Origin: an uncultured Armatimonadota bacterium
GTDB taxonomy: Bacteria > Armatimonadota > Fimbriimonadia > Fimbriimonadales > Fimbriimonadaceae
NCBI GenBank assembly: GCA_903927025.1
Contig: CAIYLG010000053.1
Location: 62,001-126,000, forward strand
Reading direction: 5' to 3'
DNA length: 64,000 nt
Shown here: positions 1-9,509 of the stretch, piece by piece
Numbering within the stretch: the first letter of the stretch is position 1
Layout of the letters: each line of letters starts with the position of its first letter
The notes under the pieces: model-generated
The model's database searches: none
Told to the model about the DNA's origin: nothing
Seen by the model: only the letters and a program-made list of their open reading frames with translations
Translations under genes and position numbers: made by a program

Positions 1-1265
1 TCATTCCGGTATCGGCCCTCCTCGGAGAGAATGTCGTCACAAGGAGCGAGAAAACACCGTGGTACCGAGGACCCAGTGTGTTGGAACGTCTTGAGGAGCT
101 GACACCTGAGGCCAAGAGGACCCCGCCAGACGTTCGATTGCCTATTCAGTACGTGATTCGACCCGATCAAAACTTTCGCGGGTACATGGGGCGCTTAGAA
201 TCTGGCGTTATCCGGAAAGGGGATGAGATGACGGTGCTACCGTCAGGACAGTCGGTGACGATCAGGCAACTGTTTGAACTTGATGGCGAGGTCACCGAAG
301 CTTCAGCGGGTTCAAACGTGCTAGTCACGTTTGACCGAGAAGTGGACGCAAGTCGCGGCGATATGCTCGTGCGTCCCAGGAATCTGCCCACCATCACCCA
401 ACGCATTGAAGCAGTGATCTGCTGGATGGCGGAGGAACCATCCTCAACCGCAAAACCTTACGTGCTTCGCCAAACGACTCGAGAAGTTTCAGCCTCGTTG
501 GAAGAAGTGGTCTACCGATTCGAAGTGGAGACTCTTCACCGTGACGAGGTCGGTTCTCTAAAGATGAATGACATCGGCAGAGTGGTGATTGGAACAGGAC
601 GTCCGATCTTCATGGACACCTATGAGCACAATCGTCCTTTGGGCAGCTTCCTTCTGATCGACCCCGTGTCCAATGGTGTTGTCGCGGCGGGAATGGCCAA
701 TCGGGTGAATGCATCTGAGGTCTCAAACGCCAGCCGAGAAAAGGGACTGGTGGTCTGGCTAACCGGCCTGTCAGGAGCAGGGAAGTCCACGGTTTCCGAC
801 GCCCTGGTTGACCTCCTGAAGCGCGAGGGATTGGACGCGGCCAGGCTGGATGGCGATGACCTCCGCACCGGACTGAACAGCGATCTAGGATTTACCCCCG
901 AGGACCGTGCCGAAAACCTTCGAAGGTCAGCACATGTTGCAAAGCTCTTCGCGAATCTGGGCCACATCACCCTTTGTTCGTTCATCTCTCCTCTCAATGC
1001 GGATCGCCGAAAAATCCGCGAGATCATAGGAGACCGATACGTTGAAGTCTACGTTCGTGCCAGCCTTGCGGAATGCGAGAGACGAGATCCAAAGGGGTTG
1101 TACAAGAAAGCTAGAAGCGGAGAAATCCGACAGTTCACGGGCATCAGCTCAACATTCGAAGAGCCTGAATCTCCCGATTTTGTTCTCAACACCGAAGGCG
1201 TCAGCATCGACGAGGCCGTGCAGGTATTAGCCAATGTCATTCGAAAGCGGCTCGAGAACCACTAA
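1..1265 (+). CDS. cysNC: CysN/CysC bifunctional sulfate adenylyltransferase large subunit / APS kinase, 5' partial
   Basis: The reading frame is already open at position 3, so the gene begins before the window and its N-terminal GTPase domain is missing here. The visible part holds the EF-Tu-like beta-barrel domains II and III of CysN, starting around the DVRLPIQYVIRP segment. A C-terminal adenylylsulfate kinase domain follows, with P-loop GLSGAGKST at 765-791 and the motif LDGDDLRTGLNSDLGF. In this family the CysN part makes APS from ATP and sulfate with CysD, and the CysC part phosphorylates APS to PAPS, in the cytoplasm. The CysNC fusion is a known architecture. cysD would be expected just upstream, outside the window. 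The stop lies inside the start of the next gene (32-nt overlap), which suggests co-transcription. Confidence 0.95.
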   Translation, partial: IPVSALLGENVVTRSEKTPWYRGPSVLERLEELTPEAKRTPPDVRLPIQYVIRPDQNFRGYMGRLESGVIRKGDEMTVLPSGQSVTIRQLFELDGEVTEASAGSNVLVTFDREVDASRGDMLVRPRNLPTITQRIEAVICWMAEEPSSTAKPYVLRQTTREVSASLEEVVYRFEVETLHRDEVGSLKMNDIGRVVIGTGRPIFMDTYEHNRPLGSFLLIDPVSNGVVAAGMANRVNASEVSNASREKGLVVWLTGLSGAGKSTVSDALVDLLKREGLDAARLDGDDLRTGLNSDLGFTPEDRAENLRRSAHVAKLFANLGHITLCSFISPLNADRRKIREIIGDRYVEVYVRASLAECERRDPKGLYKKARSGEIRQFTGISSTFEEPESPDFVLNTEGVSIDEAVQVLANVIRKRLENH

Positions 1266-1608
1266 CAGCCGGATCCATCCGATTAGCGGCGCCCGGTTCT
1301 ATGGCCTTGGCATTGATGGCGAGACTCGGTGCGAGCACTACCACAGCAGCCAGGATGTGATCGCCATTCGGTTCAAGTGCTGTGATATGTTCTTTGCCTG
1401 CTCAGCCTGCCACCAAGCGCTCAGCTCGCATTCCCCAATTCGGTGGTCAACTGCAGAATGGGGAGCTTCCGCAATTCTATGCGGCTGCTGCGGCGAGATC
1501 CTGACCATAGGTGAATACTTGGACTCTAACTTCCAATGCCCGATTTGTAAGGCCCACTTCAATCCGGGGTGCAGGAACCACTTCGACCACTACTTTGAGC
1601 CATTGTAG
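1234..1608 (+). CDS. CHY-type zinc finger protein
   Basis: A 124-residue protein matching the CHY zinc-finger family: EHYHSSQDVIAIRFKCC, then CSACHQ, a CGCC pair, CPIC and the closing FNPGCRNHFDHYFE. Nearly all the ordered Cys and His ligands of the family are visible, so the fold is probably intact and zinc-bound. In eukaryotes relatives include Hot13 and RCHY1; the role of stand-alone bacterial versions is unknown. The start ATG at 1234 lies inside the end of cysNC in another frame. The first 30 residues are not conserved in the family, so a start slightly downstream is possible. Confidence 0.85.
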   Translation: MSFESGSRTTNSRIHPISGARFYGLGIDGETRCEHYHSSQDVIAIRFKCCDMFFACSACHQALSSHSPIRWSTAEWGASAILCGCCGEILTIGEYLDSNFQCPICKAHFNPGCRNHFDHYFEPL

Positions 1609-1682
1609 ACAATTGTTCGAATAAATCTCCCCACGCACTATCCATTGCACCAGCCAGAGACTCTTCTTAAGCTGAGGAGACG

Positions 1683-2246
1683 ATGACAGTCAGACCAGAA
1701 AGTGATGGCATGGAGGAAGAGCTGGTGCGTCGAGCACAGATTGGCGACCTCTTCGCCTTTGACCGTCTGGTTCAGCGTTATCGGAAGGGATGTGTTTGGC
1801 AAGCCAAGCAACTCACCACATCCCAGGAAGTTGCCGAAGATGCGGTTCAAGAAGCATTCTGCTCCGCGTACAAAGCACTTCCGAAGCTATCCAATCCAGC
1901 TGCCTTTCCTGCATGGCTTGGTGCAATCGTGAGAAACACAGCACTGAGACTCGCAAAAGGAGACTCTAAAAGTTGGTCTCCAATCGATAGCATCATTCTC
2001 GCTCACGCGCCCTCACTCCAAACTGAATTGGAGCAGCGGGCCGAACTTAGCGAAATCTCCGAAGGAATCGCAGAGCTTGATCTGGACCTCAAGCTGAGCC
2101 TGGAGCTCTACTACCTAGAAGGGTGGAGCGTGAAGCGAATTTCAGGCTTCACGTCACTGCCTGAATCGACGATCAAATGGCGCCTGCATACCGGCAGACG
2201 GTTGCTTCGCCTGAAGCTTTCCCACATGATGGAGGACCGAAAATGA
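1683..2246 (+). CDS. ECF-type RNA polymerase sigma factor
   Basis: A 187-residue sigma-70 family protein of ECF size. Region 2 is visible as FDRLVQRYRKGCVWQAK with the acidic helix EDAVQEAFCSAY at about residues 22-75. Region 4 is a helix-turn-helix around GWSVKRISGFTSLPESTIKWRLHTGRRLL at about residues 140-175. There is no region 3. The start ATG follows a strong ribosome site (TGAGGAG, 5 nt away). It overlaps the next gene by 4 nt (ATGA), so the two form a translationally coupled pair. That partner has no transmembrane segment and no recognisable anti-sigma motif. The signal it answers is unknown. Confidence 0.9.
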   Translation: MTVRPESDGMEEELVRRAQIGDLFAFDRLVQRYRKGCVWQAKQLTTSQEVAEDAVQEAFCSAYKALPKLSNPAAFPAWLGAIVRNTALRLAKGDSKSWSPIDSIILAHAPSLQTELEQRAELSEISEGIAELDLDLKLSLELYYLEGWSVKRISGFTSLPESTIKWRLHTGRRLLRLKLSHMMEDRK

Positions 2247-2947
2247 ACGAAGAAAGAGAACTCGAACCGATTAAGCAACTTCTGACGGAAATTGCCGAAA
2301 TGTGTGATCACGCGAGCTTGACGGGAAGTCTTGCAGGGGGAGAAAGGCGAACCGCGGCGCGGTACAACTCTATCCTCGAGCAACTCTTGGATAGCGGCAC
2401 CATTCCCGAAAGTCTCTTCACTAAGATCCCAGAAGGCTCCGGATTTTCTGAAGTTGGGGTGGAAGCCAGAATGCTCGCGTCCTACTTGGCAAAAGGCAAA
2501 AATAAAGGCAAATCAAGGGGTGAGGATTCAACGGATCGCAATGTGCTCGTGCGTCTTGCTCCATTTGTAGACAAGGAAGAACTTGGCCTACTGATTCGGG
2601 AGCACGCCCGCCAAGGGGGAGAGCTCGATATGAACACGGTCAGCGTGCTTGCGCCCTTTTTGGGTTCAGATATTTTAGGCTCGCTTCTCCGCGAGCATCT
2701 CTCTAGGACCGCCCAAGAGTCTCCAGCAGCGCCAAAGGAGTCGGAAGCCCCTGCCCCTCACTCTCAATCAACAGTGCCATCTGCGCAAGTCTATGAACTT
2801 GCGGTTGCCTCCTCGGGCATCCACCCCACAACGGGAAAAGCTGAGTCGATAGAAGACCTGCTCGATCTGCTGAAGAGCCCCTACCTCTCTGAGGAGGACC
2901 GCTCAGCCGCAGTTAAGCGATTGAGGGCGGCAACTGGCCGAGGGTAA
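2243..2947 (+). CDS. Unknown protein coupled to the ECF sigma factor
   Basis: A 234-residue soluble protein that I do not recognise. The start ATG at 2243 overlaps the sigma-factor stop (ATGA), which fixes the start. The middle contains two similar segments, LAPFVDKEELGLLIREHA and LAPFLGSDILGSLLREHL, about 31 residues apart. They look like a tandem helical repeat of about 35 residues. A Pro/Ala/Ser-rich linker follows, then a C-terminal segment with IEDLLDLLKSPYLSEEDR that may be another helical hairpin. No signal peptide, membrane helix or zinc-binding HxxxCxxC motif is visible, so it is not a standard ZAS-type anti-sigma factor. By position it may modulate the sigma factor; that is inference only. 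Confidence 0.8.
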   Translation: MNEERELEPIKQLLTEIAEMCDHASLTGSLAGGERRTAARYNSILEQLLDSGTIPESLFTKIPEGSGFSEVGVEARMLASYLAKGKNKGKSRGEDSTDRNVLVRLAPFVDKEELGLLIREHARQGGELDMNTVSVLAPFLGSDILGSLLREHLSRTAQESPAAPKESEAPAPHSQSTVPSAQVYELAVASSGIHPTTGKAESIEDLLDLLKSPYLSEEDRSAAVKRLRAATGRG

Positions 2948-3264
2948 AGATTGCGTCAGGATTTAGCGCAAATTGCGATTGTTAGAGCAGTCTTACTTCA
3001 CAAGATCGGTTTCACCTGTTTTAATCAGATTCGGCTCAACTGCCGCACCCACTGCTTAAAGGTGAGTTTGCGAGTACGGCAGCGGCCATAGACATCTGAG
3101 AAGCAATTCGACGCTTAAAGAGCCACCCCGGTTATTTTTGCAAGTTCAGATGGTTCCGCAATCATTACTTTTCTTTGGCTTCGGTGATCGCGTTGTGGAT
3201 CGCCGAGGCCTTTTTTGTAACTTTCCCATGCAACCGAGGGCCCGACCATGGAAGAATCCTATCG
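2948..3264. other. Intergenic region of 317 nt
   Basis: No gene or RNA gene is recognised here. The only clear element is the intrinsic terminator at 3179-3217. The stretch 2950-3170 shows no convincing promoter or open frame. The stretch 3218-3264 carries a weak GGAAG ribosome site before the TolB-like gene. Confidence 0.6.
3179..3217 (+). terminator. Intrinsic terminator after the sigma factor pair
   Basis: An 11-bp stem, CTTCGGTGATC (3179-3189) with GATCGCCGAGG (3198-3208) including two G-U pairs, has an 8-nt loop and is followed by CCTTTTTTG. It sits about 230 nt after the unknown sigma-partner gene and ends before the TolB-like gene. It argues against an upstream start near 3175 for that gene. 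Confidence 0.75.
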
Positions 3265-4236
3265 ATGTTGATTGCAGGCTGGGTTCTTTGCACCTCGGCG
3301 TTTCACCAGAGCGCTATTCCACCCATTTTCTTTGGGCGGAATGATTCGGTCTATCTCTTTTCGCAGGGCAAAGAAAGCCTCGTCGTGAAGCACGCCACCG
3401 CACCAGCCCCGTCACCGGACGGAAAGCAGCTGGCCTTCCTTCGAGAGGGGAATCTCTACCTCTGGGACTTGGCAAAGGGAACAACCAAGCGGTGCAGCGA
3501 ATTGACCGAGCGGGCAACGGATCTTCCCAGTCACGACGTCACCCCATCATGGGACGACAAGTCGAGGTTTGTTCTCTTTTCCCACGCCGACCGCTATTCA
3601 GTCACGAGGCGCGGCATCGACGTTAAGCCGATGTTTGGTGAGGAGAAGAGCAGTCGATCGATCTGGAACGTTTACTGGTATTGGCTGAGCAAACCCCCAA
3701 CTAAGTCGGGTCTCAGTCTGTTTCTCGGTAACTCAACGAGCGGTTCCAGCAGCTTTAGTCTCGCCTCCTCCCTCGCCGCTGCATTCTCTCCGGATGGTCG
3801 GCGAGTCGCATTCTGCCGAAATGGAGATCTTTGGATGGCTTCGCTAGAACCCAGTTCCATTCACGGTGGAATAAAAGAAGCGTCGTGGGACGAAGCTCGA
3901 GTGCTTGCCTCTGGGACGCTTGAAGGTGGTACTCGTGCCACCAACGAGACATCCATGATCTTCAGGATTTCTTGGTCCCCGGATGGAAAGCTTCTCGCCC
4001 TCTCCAGCGACCGCTACGGCGCTTCAGGCAGCTCTGAAGTGATGATTCTCAAGACGGATCATCTCAGCGAGAAGGCTGCCTCCTTCTCAGGCTCGGACGC
4101 ATCCTTCATCGACGGCGACCGCGTCGTCTACACCAAGGCAAGCAGCCGCGGACAAGATGTTTGGGTGCGATCGCTAGATTCTGGCGAGGAAAAGCTCTTG
4201 ATATCGCATGCCTCTGACCCTGCGGTGGCTAAGTAG
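3265..4236 (+). CDS. TolB-like exported beta-propeller (PD40/WD40-like repeats)
   Basis: Starting at ATG 3265 gives 323 residues with a plausible signal peptide (MLIAGWVLCTSAFHQSA). An in-frame ATG at 3175 would put the terminator at 3179-3217 inside the gene, so I prefer 3265. A GGAAG site lies about 10 nt upstream. At least three PD40-type blades are visible: APSPDGKQLAFLREGNLYLWDL, FSPDGRRVAFCRNGDLWMA and WSPDGKLLALSSDRYG. TolB-like propellers usually mediate protein contacts in the periplasm; no catalytic residues are evident. The D-Ala-D-Ala dipeptidase gene starts 3 nt after its stop, so the two are probably an operon and may both act in the cell envelope. Confidence 0.8.
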   Translation: MLIAGWVLCTSAFHQSAIPPIFFGRNDSVYLFSQGKESLVVKHATAPAPSPDGKQLAFLREGNLYLWDLAKGTTKRCSELTERATDLPSHDVTPSWDDKSRFVLFSHADRYSVTRRGIDVKPMFGEEKSSRSIWNVYWYWLSKPPTKSGLSLFLGNSTSGSSSFSLASSLAAAFSPDGRRVAFCRNGDLWMASLEPSSIHGGIKEASWDEARVLASGTLEGGTRATNETSMIFRISWSPDGKLLALSSDRYGASGSSEVMILKTDHLSEKAASFSGSDASFIDGDRVVYTKASSRGQDVWVRSLDSGEEKLLISHASDPAVAK

Positions 4237-4239
4237 TCG

Positions 4240-5016
4240 ATGCTTAGGTGGGACCGAACCAAAGGTAGGCCCGAGCCGATTCGATTGCTCAATCACGTTA
4301 GGGAGATTGACAATGGTGAACCGCTCGTAGACATGAGGGAGGTTTGTCCCTCTGTTAGAATTCTACGTCCTGCCGTAATCCCGTTCGTCCGAAAGACAGT
4401 AGCCGAGATGTGCGAACAGGCCGCTCGGAGCTTGCCACATGGGTATCACCTCGGCTTGGTCGAGGGCTGGCGCCCAATTGAACGCCAACAGCGCATTTAC
4501 GACTTTGTCTGGAAATCAGCGGTTGAAGCATTCCCTAATCGGGATCATGCCGCCCTTAGGCGCACTGTTTGCCGCTGGGTAGCTCCCACGGATCAGAAGG
4601 CACCACCCGGACATTGCACGGGCGCTGCTGTCGACGTATGGCTCGTCACCGAGGAAGGAGAGGACATCGACGTCAGCTCACCGTTCGATCGGTTTAAGTC
4701 TGCACCTACCTACTGCCTTGACCTTTCCAAAGAGGCAACCAGAAATCGAATGATTCTGGTTGACGCCATGCTCGGTGTTGGGTTCAGCAACTGCCGGGAC
4801 GAGTGGTGGCACTACAGCTACGGAGACGCCGGCTACGCCGTCCGAATGGCCCAAAAAGAGTGCTGTTACGGCCTAACTCATCTGGCGGCAGATCAGTATC
4901 TGGAACAGGAGCTCCTGTGGATCGAAGCGGCTAAGACCCGCCAGAGCCCTTTCGTTTCGACTTCTTCTGAGGCTTATCAATCACCGTCGGAAAGCGTATT
5001 GGATCAGGTGGAGTAA
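4240..5016 (+). CDS. D-alanyl-D-alanine dipeptidase, VanX/DdpX family (peptidase M15D)
   Basis: A 258-residue protein with the M15 zinc-peptidase signature. GHCTGAAVDVWLV supplies the first His and Asp ligands, and DEWWHYSYGDAGYA supplies the catalytic Glu and last His. The family cleaves D-Ala-D-Ala, either for peptidoglycan recycling or, with VanH and VanA, for vancomycin resistance. No VanH or VanA gene is nearby, so a recycling or nutritional role is more likely. No signal peptide is visible, which fits a cytoplasmic enzyme. It starts 3 nt after the TolB-like gene. The last 86 nt overlap the 3' end of the convergent gene on the minus strand. Confidence 0.9.
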   Translation: MLRWDRTKGRPEPIRLLNHVREIDNGEPLVDMREVCPSVRILRPAVIPFVRKTVAEMCEQAARSLPHGYHLGLVEGWRPIERQQRIYDFVWKSAVEAFPNRDHAALRRTVCRWVAPTDQKAPPGHCTGAAVDVWLVTEEGEDIDVSSPFDRFKSAPTYCLDLSKEATRNRMILVDAMLGVGFSNCRDEWWHYSYGDAGYAVRMAQKECCYGLTHLAADQYLEQELLWIEAAKTRQSPFVSTSSEAYQSPSESVLDQVE

Positions 5017-7381
5017 TTCCACTTGGAGTGAACGGGTTTGGTGTGACGAGAATTGTGTCGATTGCAACCTCAGAATTCCCCGCGCTTGAAACCATAAATC
5101 TCAACTTAGCTAGGTTTCCAGCGAGTCTCGTCGTTCCTAGTCGGTACCACCCAAATCCGCCGCCATACAAACTCAGCGGCTCCCCTCCGATTCGGAAGGT
5201 TTGACCGGAAAGGGTCACGACGACATCTCCTCGCCTCTCGGCCGGAATCTTTGCCGCAATCCAAACCTCTTGCTCCTCTCGAGTTTTTACGGGGACGTTG
5301 TAATCTGCAAAATATCCGCTGGTGCCAGGAAGCACCTGAGTTCTAAGCGATAGTGCGGCCCCTCCCGAGCAGCCTGCGGATGCGGTTACTTCGCTGAAGT
5401 TGTTCTCCACGCTGTGTTCGCCTTCGATCCAGCTATACGGAGCAACCCTTCCCGCCAGAATCCAATACTGCTTTCGCATGATATCGAAGCTCCCGCCTGG
5501 GTTTCGCTGAAATCCTCTAGCTGCCTCGTTGAAGCTCATCTCTTCTTGTCCGTTTTCCTTATGACTGCTTTCCGCCACTCTTAAAAGGAGTTCAAACCTC
5601 TGCATCGTTTCAAGGAGAGCTGCGTCCGGAACTGGAATTTCCTGCGTGTTGGAGATGATAAGTGGGAACTCACTGATGGATAGGGTGACGCTGTCCTTTT
5701 CGTACTTGGGCATTGGATCAGATCCGTCCATGGTTTGAAAGCGGACGGTCTTTGGGTTGTTCATTACCAAGCGATAGCGGCCTGGAATCTTTGCCCACAG
5801 CGCAAACGTGCCCTGGCTCAAACCCGAGCGATAGGCAAAGAATCCCGTGCCCAGGTCAATTCGGTTGCCATCGGATGGAGCGGGAAGCCACCAGTGGTCT
5901 CCCGGCAACCTTTGAGGAACGGCAGGGTTATAGGCGTTCTCGGGAAAGAACACAGGTTGGGGAGAGAAATTCATCGAGGAAGTATCGGCGTCCCTTGCCT
6001 TGCCTTCCTGAACTTGCGCCTTCATGAGCGCCGTAGATTCGGTCCGGACAAACACACCCCGGACTCCCATCGAGCTTAAGGCATCCAGTGCCGCCGTGTA
6101 CTGAGTCGAGCTTATCGCGCCGGTTCCGAGGTCGAAGTCGGTGGCGACCAGCCAACCATGAGTGTTCCATCGAAGCACGCTGCTTGCTGCTCGGCAACCA
6201 GAATCGGCAATCGCTGAAGGGCTGCTTCCAATTGCACGCATACCCACTCCATCAATTGAAGGATTGCTGACCTCGAATGGCGACTCCCAGCCTATCCAGT
6301 CCTGAATGATCGGTACGTTTGCTACGGACCTTATGGCGGGCACGAGTCGGGCAAACCGCCGCTCCTCCGCGCTGTTGATCACCTTGGTGATGTCATCCCA
6401 AATCTGACTTCTGCGGTTGTCGCATGGATACATCATGTTCGACACCGGATCTAGCAGGGAAGATACGCCCCGATTGGAAGACCACATTGGAACGAGTCGT
6501 GCCAGTTGGTCAAACGTGATGGTCAGCTTTTTCGTTTTGTCGTCGATCTCTGAGAGGTTGGAGCCAGAAACTGACCAGTTGCGCAACACCGTAACCACGC
6601 TGTGATACTTGTCCTCAAGGTACTTGGACAGTTCCATTTGAAAATAGGGGGAGATCGGAACGAACCGGCGCTGCTGGTTGACCGACCCAGGCGTTTTGCC
6701 CATAGGATTGATGATTCCACGGAGCCCTGCACCGAGTCCGTTTCGCTTCAGTGCCGCAAGGAGCGAATCGCGCTGCACATCCAAATCTCCCCAGAAGTCC
6801 TGCTGGTCGTAGCTCGTCATTTCCGGATAGACGAGCAAGACGTGCTCTACCTGAGGACCGAGCTTCACGTAGTAGCTCAGCTTTCCGTTGATCACTGGCA
6901 CCCGCTCGCCCTTATTTTGGGTCGCATCACTCTTTGAGGCAACGACTACGAAGGCGCTGGTTGCGCCAGGTAAATCCAGATCGACCTGGCGCGACTCGGT
7001 GATTCCTGTGATTCGGTAGCTTTGAGGCTCCACCGCGAAGCCATAAGCCATCGGTGCAAGCGAATTGACACGGACGAGATAGCGCATATTCGCCTTGCCG
7101 AGCGCCTCGATGACTTGAGACCAGCCAATTCCACTGGCTGGAAGATCCACGACAACGTCTGTAACTCCTGCGGCCTTCGCGGAGGCTACTGCTTCCGGAG
7201 TTCCATCAATTCGTATGCCGTAGGGAATATAAGGCTGACCTCCCCAGATAAGGGTTTGATGGTCGTTAATCGACCAAGACACCGGGCTTCCGGTTGCAGG
7301 TTTGTAGATTCCTTCTCGAAGCTGAGCGAACGCGGCACCCGCCACAAGCATCAGTGAAGCGGCAACAATGGTTCTCGACAC
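4931..7381 (-). CDS. Large exported protein, possibly a GH-A-type glycoside hydrolase with C-terminal beta domains
   Basis: An 816-residue protein with a clear signal peptide ([20 protein letters not shown]). The region around residues 50-430 alternates beta and alpha segments ([54 protein letters not shown]). [23 protein letters not shown] resembles clan GH-A enzymes such as GH42. No catalytic acid pair can be assigned with confidence. The C-terminal 350 residues look like beta-sandwich modules, and the tail is basic ([11 protein letters not shown]). The start is GTG, placed 7 nt after a TAGTCT box, so the transcript is probably leaderless. It is convergent with the dipeptidase gene and overlaps it by 86 nt. 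Confidence 0.6.
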   Translation of the reverse strand: MSRTIVAASLMLVAGAAFAQLREGIYKPATGSPVSWSINDHQTLIWGGQPYIPYGIRIDGTPEAVASAKAAGVTDVVVDLPASGIGWSQVIEALGKANMRYLVRVNSLAPMAYGFAVEPQSYRITGITESRQVDLDLPGATSAFVVVASKSDATQNKGERVPVINGKLSYYVKLGPQVEHVLLVYPEMTSYDQQDFWGDLDVQRDSLLAALKRNGLGAGLRGIINPMGKTPGSVNQQRRFVPISPYFQMELSKYLEDKYHSVVTVLRNWSVSGSNLSEIDDKTKKLTITFDQLARLVPMWSSNRGVSSLLDPVSNMMYPCDNRRSQIWDDITKVINSAEERRFARLVPAIRSVANVPIIQDWIGWESPFEVSNPSIDGVGMRAIGSSPSAIADSGCRAASSVLRWNTHGWLVATDFDLGTGAISSTQYTAALDALSSMGVRGVFVRTESTALMKAQVQEGKARDADTSSMNFSPQPVFFPENAYNPAVPQRLPGDHWWLPAPSDGNRIDLGTGFFAYRSGLSQGTFALWAKIPGRYRLVMNNPKTVRFQTMDGSDPMPKYEKDSVTLSISEFPLIISNTQEIPVPDAALLETMQRFELLLRVAESSHKENGQEEMSFNEAARGFQRNPGGSFDIMRKQYWILAGRVAPYSWIEGEHSVENNFSEVTASAGCSGGAALSLRTQVLPGTSGYFADYNVPVKTREEQEVWIAAKIPAERRGDVVVTLSGQTFRIGGEPLSLYGGGFGWYRLGTTRLAGNLAKLRFMVSSAGNSEVAIDTILVTPNPFTPSGITPPDPIRFPTVIDKPQKKSKRKGSGGS

Positions 7382-7388
7382 TTTTTGA

Positions 7389-7394
7389 AGACTA
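7389..7394 (-). promoter_or_regulatory. -10 box TAGTCT of a leaderless promoter (large exported protein)
   Basis: On the minus strand TAGTCT is followed by 7 nt and then the GTG start at 7381. This places the expected transcription start at or next to the start codon. No ribosome site is present. No good -35 box is visible. Confidence 0.55.
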
Positions 7395-7477
7395 CCTTAG
7401 CAGTCGCTGGAGTTCGGCCGCGTGCTATGCCTTCATCAAAGTCAGCAAGAGGTAACCTCTTATGCGTGGGAGCTGAT

Positions 7478-9451
7478 ATGACAGGACTCGACGCTTCGTG
7501 CATTAACGCCATCCGCGGCTTATCAATTGATGCCATTCAAAAGGCAAACAGCGGACATCCCGGGTTGCCGATGGGGGCCGCACCAATGGCCTATACGCTG
7601 TGGACTAAGCATCTGCATCACAGCCCGACCAACCCGCATTGGTTCAACAGGGACCGGTTTATCCTTTCCGCCGGTCACGGTTCCATGTTGCTGTACTCGC
7701 TGCTGTACCTCACGGGATACGACCTTCCATTAGAACAGCTCATGCAATTTCGCCAGCTTGGCAGCCAGACTCCGGGCCACCCAGAAAACTACACGACTCA
7801 TGGCGTGGAGATGGCAACTGGCCCATTGGCTCAAGGCTTCGGCCATTCGGTCGGATTTGCGCTCGCTGAAACTTGGCTGAGAGCCACCTTCAACAAGCCG
7901 GGATTCGACCTTGTGGACCACTTCACCTACGTCATTGCTTCAGATGGCGACATGATGGAGGGACTCTCAAACGAGTCTGCATCGCTTGCCGGCCACCTCC
8001 ACCTCGGACGGCTCATCGTTCTTTATGATGACAACGACATTTCTCTGGATGGCCCAACCTCGCTGTCGTTCACTGAAAACGTTGGTGCTCGATTTGAAGC
8101 CCTCGGTTGGCACGTTCAGCGAGTTGATGGGATGGATGTTCATGCAGTGGACAATGCCATTCATCAGGCAAAAGTGGTGACGGACAAGCCATCCCTCATC
8201 GCGTGCAAGACGATTATCGGATTTGGTAGCCCCAACAAGCAGGGAACCCAGAAGTCACACGGGTCGCCTCTTGGCGCCGAGGAGGCTCGCCTCACCAAAG
8301 AAGCTTTGGGACTCCCTGTCGATCAAGACTTTTACGTTGCTCCAGATGCACTTGCTGAGTACCGAAAGGCGGTTGACCATGGCAAGGCCTTGGAAGCAAA
8401 GTGGAACGAAAAGCTGGAAGCCTACAAGACTGCCTATCCAGAACTCGGCCAACAATTTGCCGATGCCATCGCCGGAATCTTCCCAACTGGATGGGAGGAG
8501 AACCTTCCCAGCTTTGACGGACCTGTGTCTAGCAGAAAAGCGGGCAAAGAGGTACTCAACGCAATTGTTGAATATCATCACCTCCTTATTGGAGGAAACG
8601 CGGACCTGTCCGAGAGCACTTTTGCGATTCAAACGAAGTCGGGTGACTTTGACTGGGACAACAGAACCCAGAAAAATTTCTACTTCGGCGTTCGTGAGCA
8701 TGCCATGGTGGCAGCGCTTAACGGCATGACCCTCCATGGAGGAATTCAGGCTTACGGCGGCACCTTCTTCATCTTCTCAGACTATTGCCGTCCCTCTATC
8801 CGTTTGGCTGCGCTTATGAAGTGCCCAACAATCTTGGTGTTCAGCCATGACTCCATCGGTTTGGGTGAAGACGGTCCTACCCACCAGCCTGCCGAGCAGC
8901 TCATGTCCCTTCGAGCGATTCCTAACGTCAACGTATTCCGCCCCGCAGATGGCAATGAGACTGCCGTGGCGTGGAAGGTGGCGCTTGAGTCTAAGAAGAC
9001 GCCAACCATCCTGGTGCTCAGCCGACAAGACCTGGCACCCGTCAGCCCGGCATACTCGCTCACCCATCCGGCGCAAAAGGGTGCCTACGTGGTCAAAAAG
9101 GCATCTTCGCCAACCCCGAAGATGATCCTAATTGGTACTGGAAGTGAAGTTTCGCTGTGCGTGGGTGCCCAGGAGAAGTTGGAAGCGGAAGGTATTCCCA
9201 CCGCCGTTGTCAGCATGCCCAGCTGGCATCTCTTCGAAAACCAGTCGGACGAGTACAAGGCATCTGTATTCCCCAAAGGGATCAAGAAAGTCTCTGTTGA
9301 AGCTGGCGTGACCCTCGCATGGCCGAGATACTCTGACGCACAGGTTGGAATGGATCGATTCGGAGTCTCCGCCCCAAGCAAGCAGGCATTCGCCGCACTC
9401 GGGTTCACCGTCGACCATGTGGTCGAAGTCGCCAAGCAGACCCTAGCCTAA
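7478..9451 (+). CDS. tkt: Transketolase
   Basis: A 657-residue transketolase of normal family length (about 660). Visible motifs are the N-terminal [17 protein letters not shown], the thiamine-diphosphate motif region [20 protein letters not shown] ending in DDNDISLDG, and the pyrimidine-binding block [15 protein letters not shown] with [19 protein letters not shown]. It transfers two-carbon units between sugar phosphates in the pentose phosphate pathway. I chose ATG 7478 because GGGAG lies 5 nt upstream and the protein then begins like other transketolases. An upstream in-frame ATG at 7385 would add 31 unconserved residues. The gene ends at a long hairpin shared with the convergent oxidoreductase gene. 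Confidence 0.97.
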   Translation: MTGLDASCINAIRGLSIDAIQKANSGHPGLPMGAAPMAYTLWTKHLHHSPTNPHWFNRDRFILSAGHGSMLLYSLLYLTGYDLPLEQLMQFRQLGSQTPGHPENYTTHGVEMATGPLAQGFGHSVGFALAETWLRATFNKPGFDLVDHFTYVIASDGDMMEGLSNESASLAGHLHLGRLIVLYDDNDISLDGPTSLSFTENVGARFEALGWHVQRVDGMDVHAVDNAIHQAKVVTDKPSLIACKTIIGFGSPNKQGTQKSHGSPLGAEEARLTKEALGLPVDQDFYVAPDALAEYRKAVDHGKALEAKWNEKLEAYKTAYPELGQQFADAIAGIFPTGWEENLPSFDGPVSSRKAGKEVLNAIVEYHHLLIGGNADLSESTFAIQTKSGDFDWDNRTQKNFYFGVREHAMVAALNGMTLHGGIQAYGGTFFIFSDYCRPSIRLAALMKCPTILVFSHDSIGLGEDGPTHQPAEQLMSLRAIPNVNVFRPADGNETAVAWKVALESKKTPTILVLSRQDLAPVSPAYSLTHPAQKGAYVVKKASSPTPKMILIGTGSEVSLCVGAQEKLEAEGIPTAVVSMPSWHLFENQSDEYKASVFPKGIKKVSVEAGVTLAWPRYSDAQVGMDRFGVSAPSKQAFAALGFTVDHVVEVAKQTLA

Positions 9452-9455
9452 GACA

Positions 9456-9509
9456 AAACCAGGGCCGCACTCACTTCCGCACCTCGCGAAGTGGGTGCGG
9501 CCCTGGTTT
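9456..9509. terminator. Bidirectional terminator between tkt and the oxidoreductase gene
   Basis: The arms AAACCAGGGCCGCAC (ending 9470) and GTGCGGCCCTGGTTT (9495-9509) form a perfect 15-bp stem. The apex contains a second short stem, CACTTC with GAAGTG. Each strand reads A-rich then GC-rich stem then GGTTT, so it can serve both convergent genes. The right arm includes the last bases of the oxidoreductase stop codon. Confidence 0.75.

Noticed and set aside
3175-3264. N-terminal extension of the TolB-like protein to ATG 3175
   Set aside because: An intrinsic terminator at 3179-3217 would lie within it, and the signal peptide begins at 3265.
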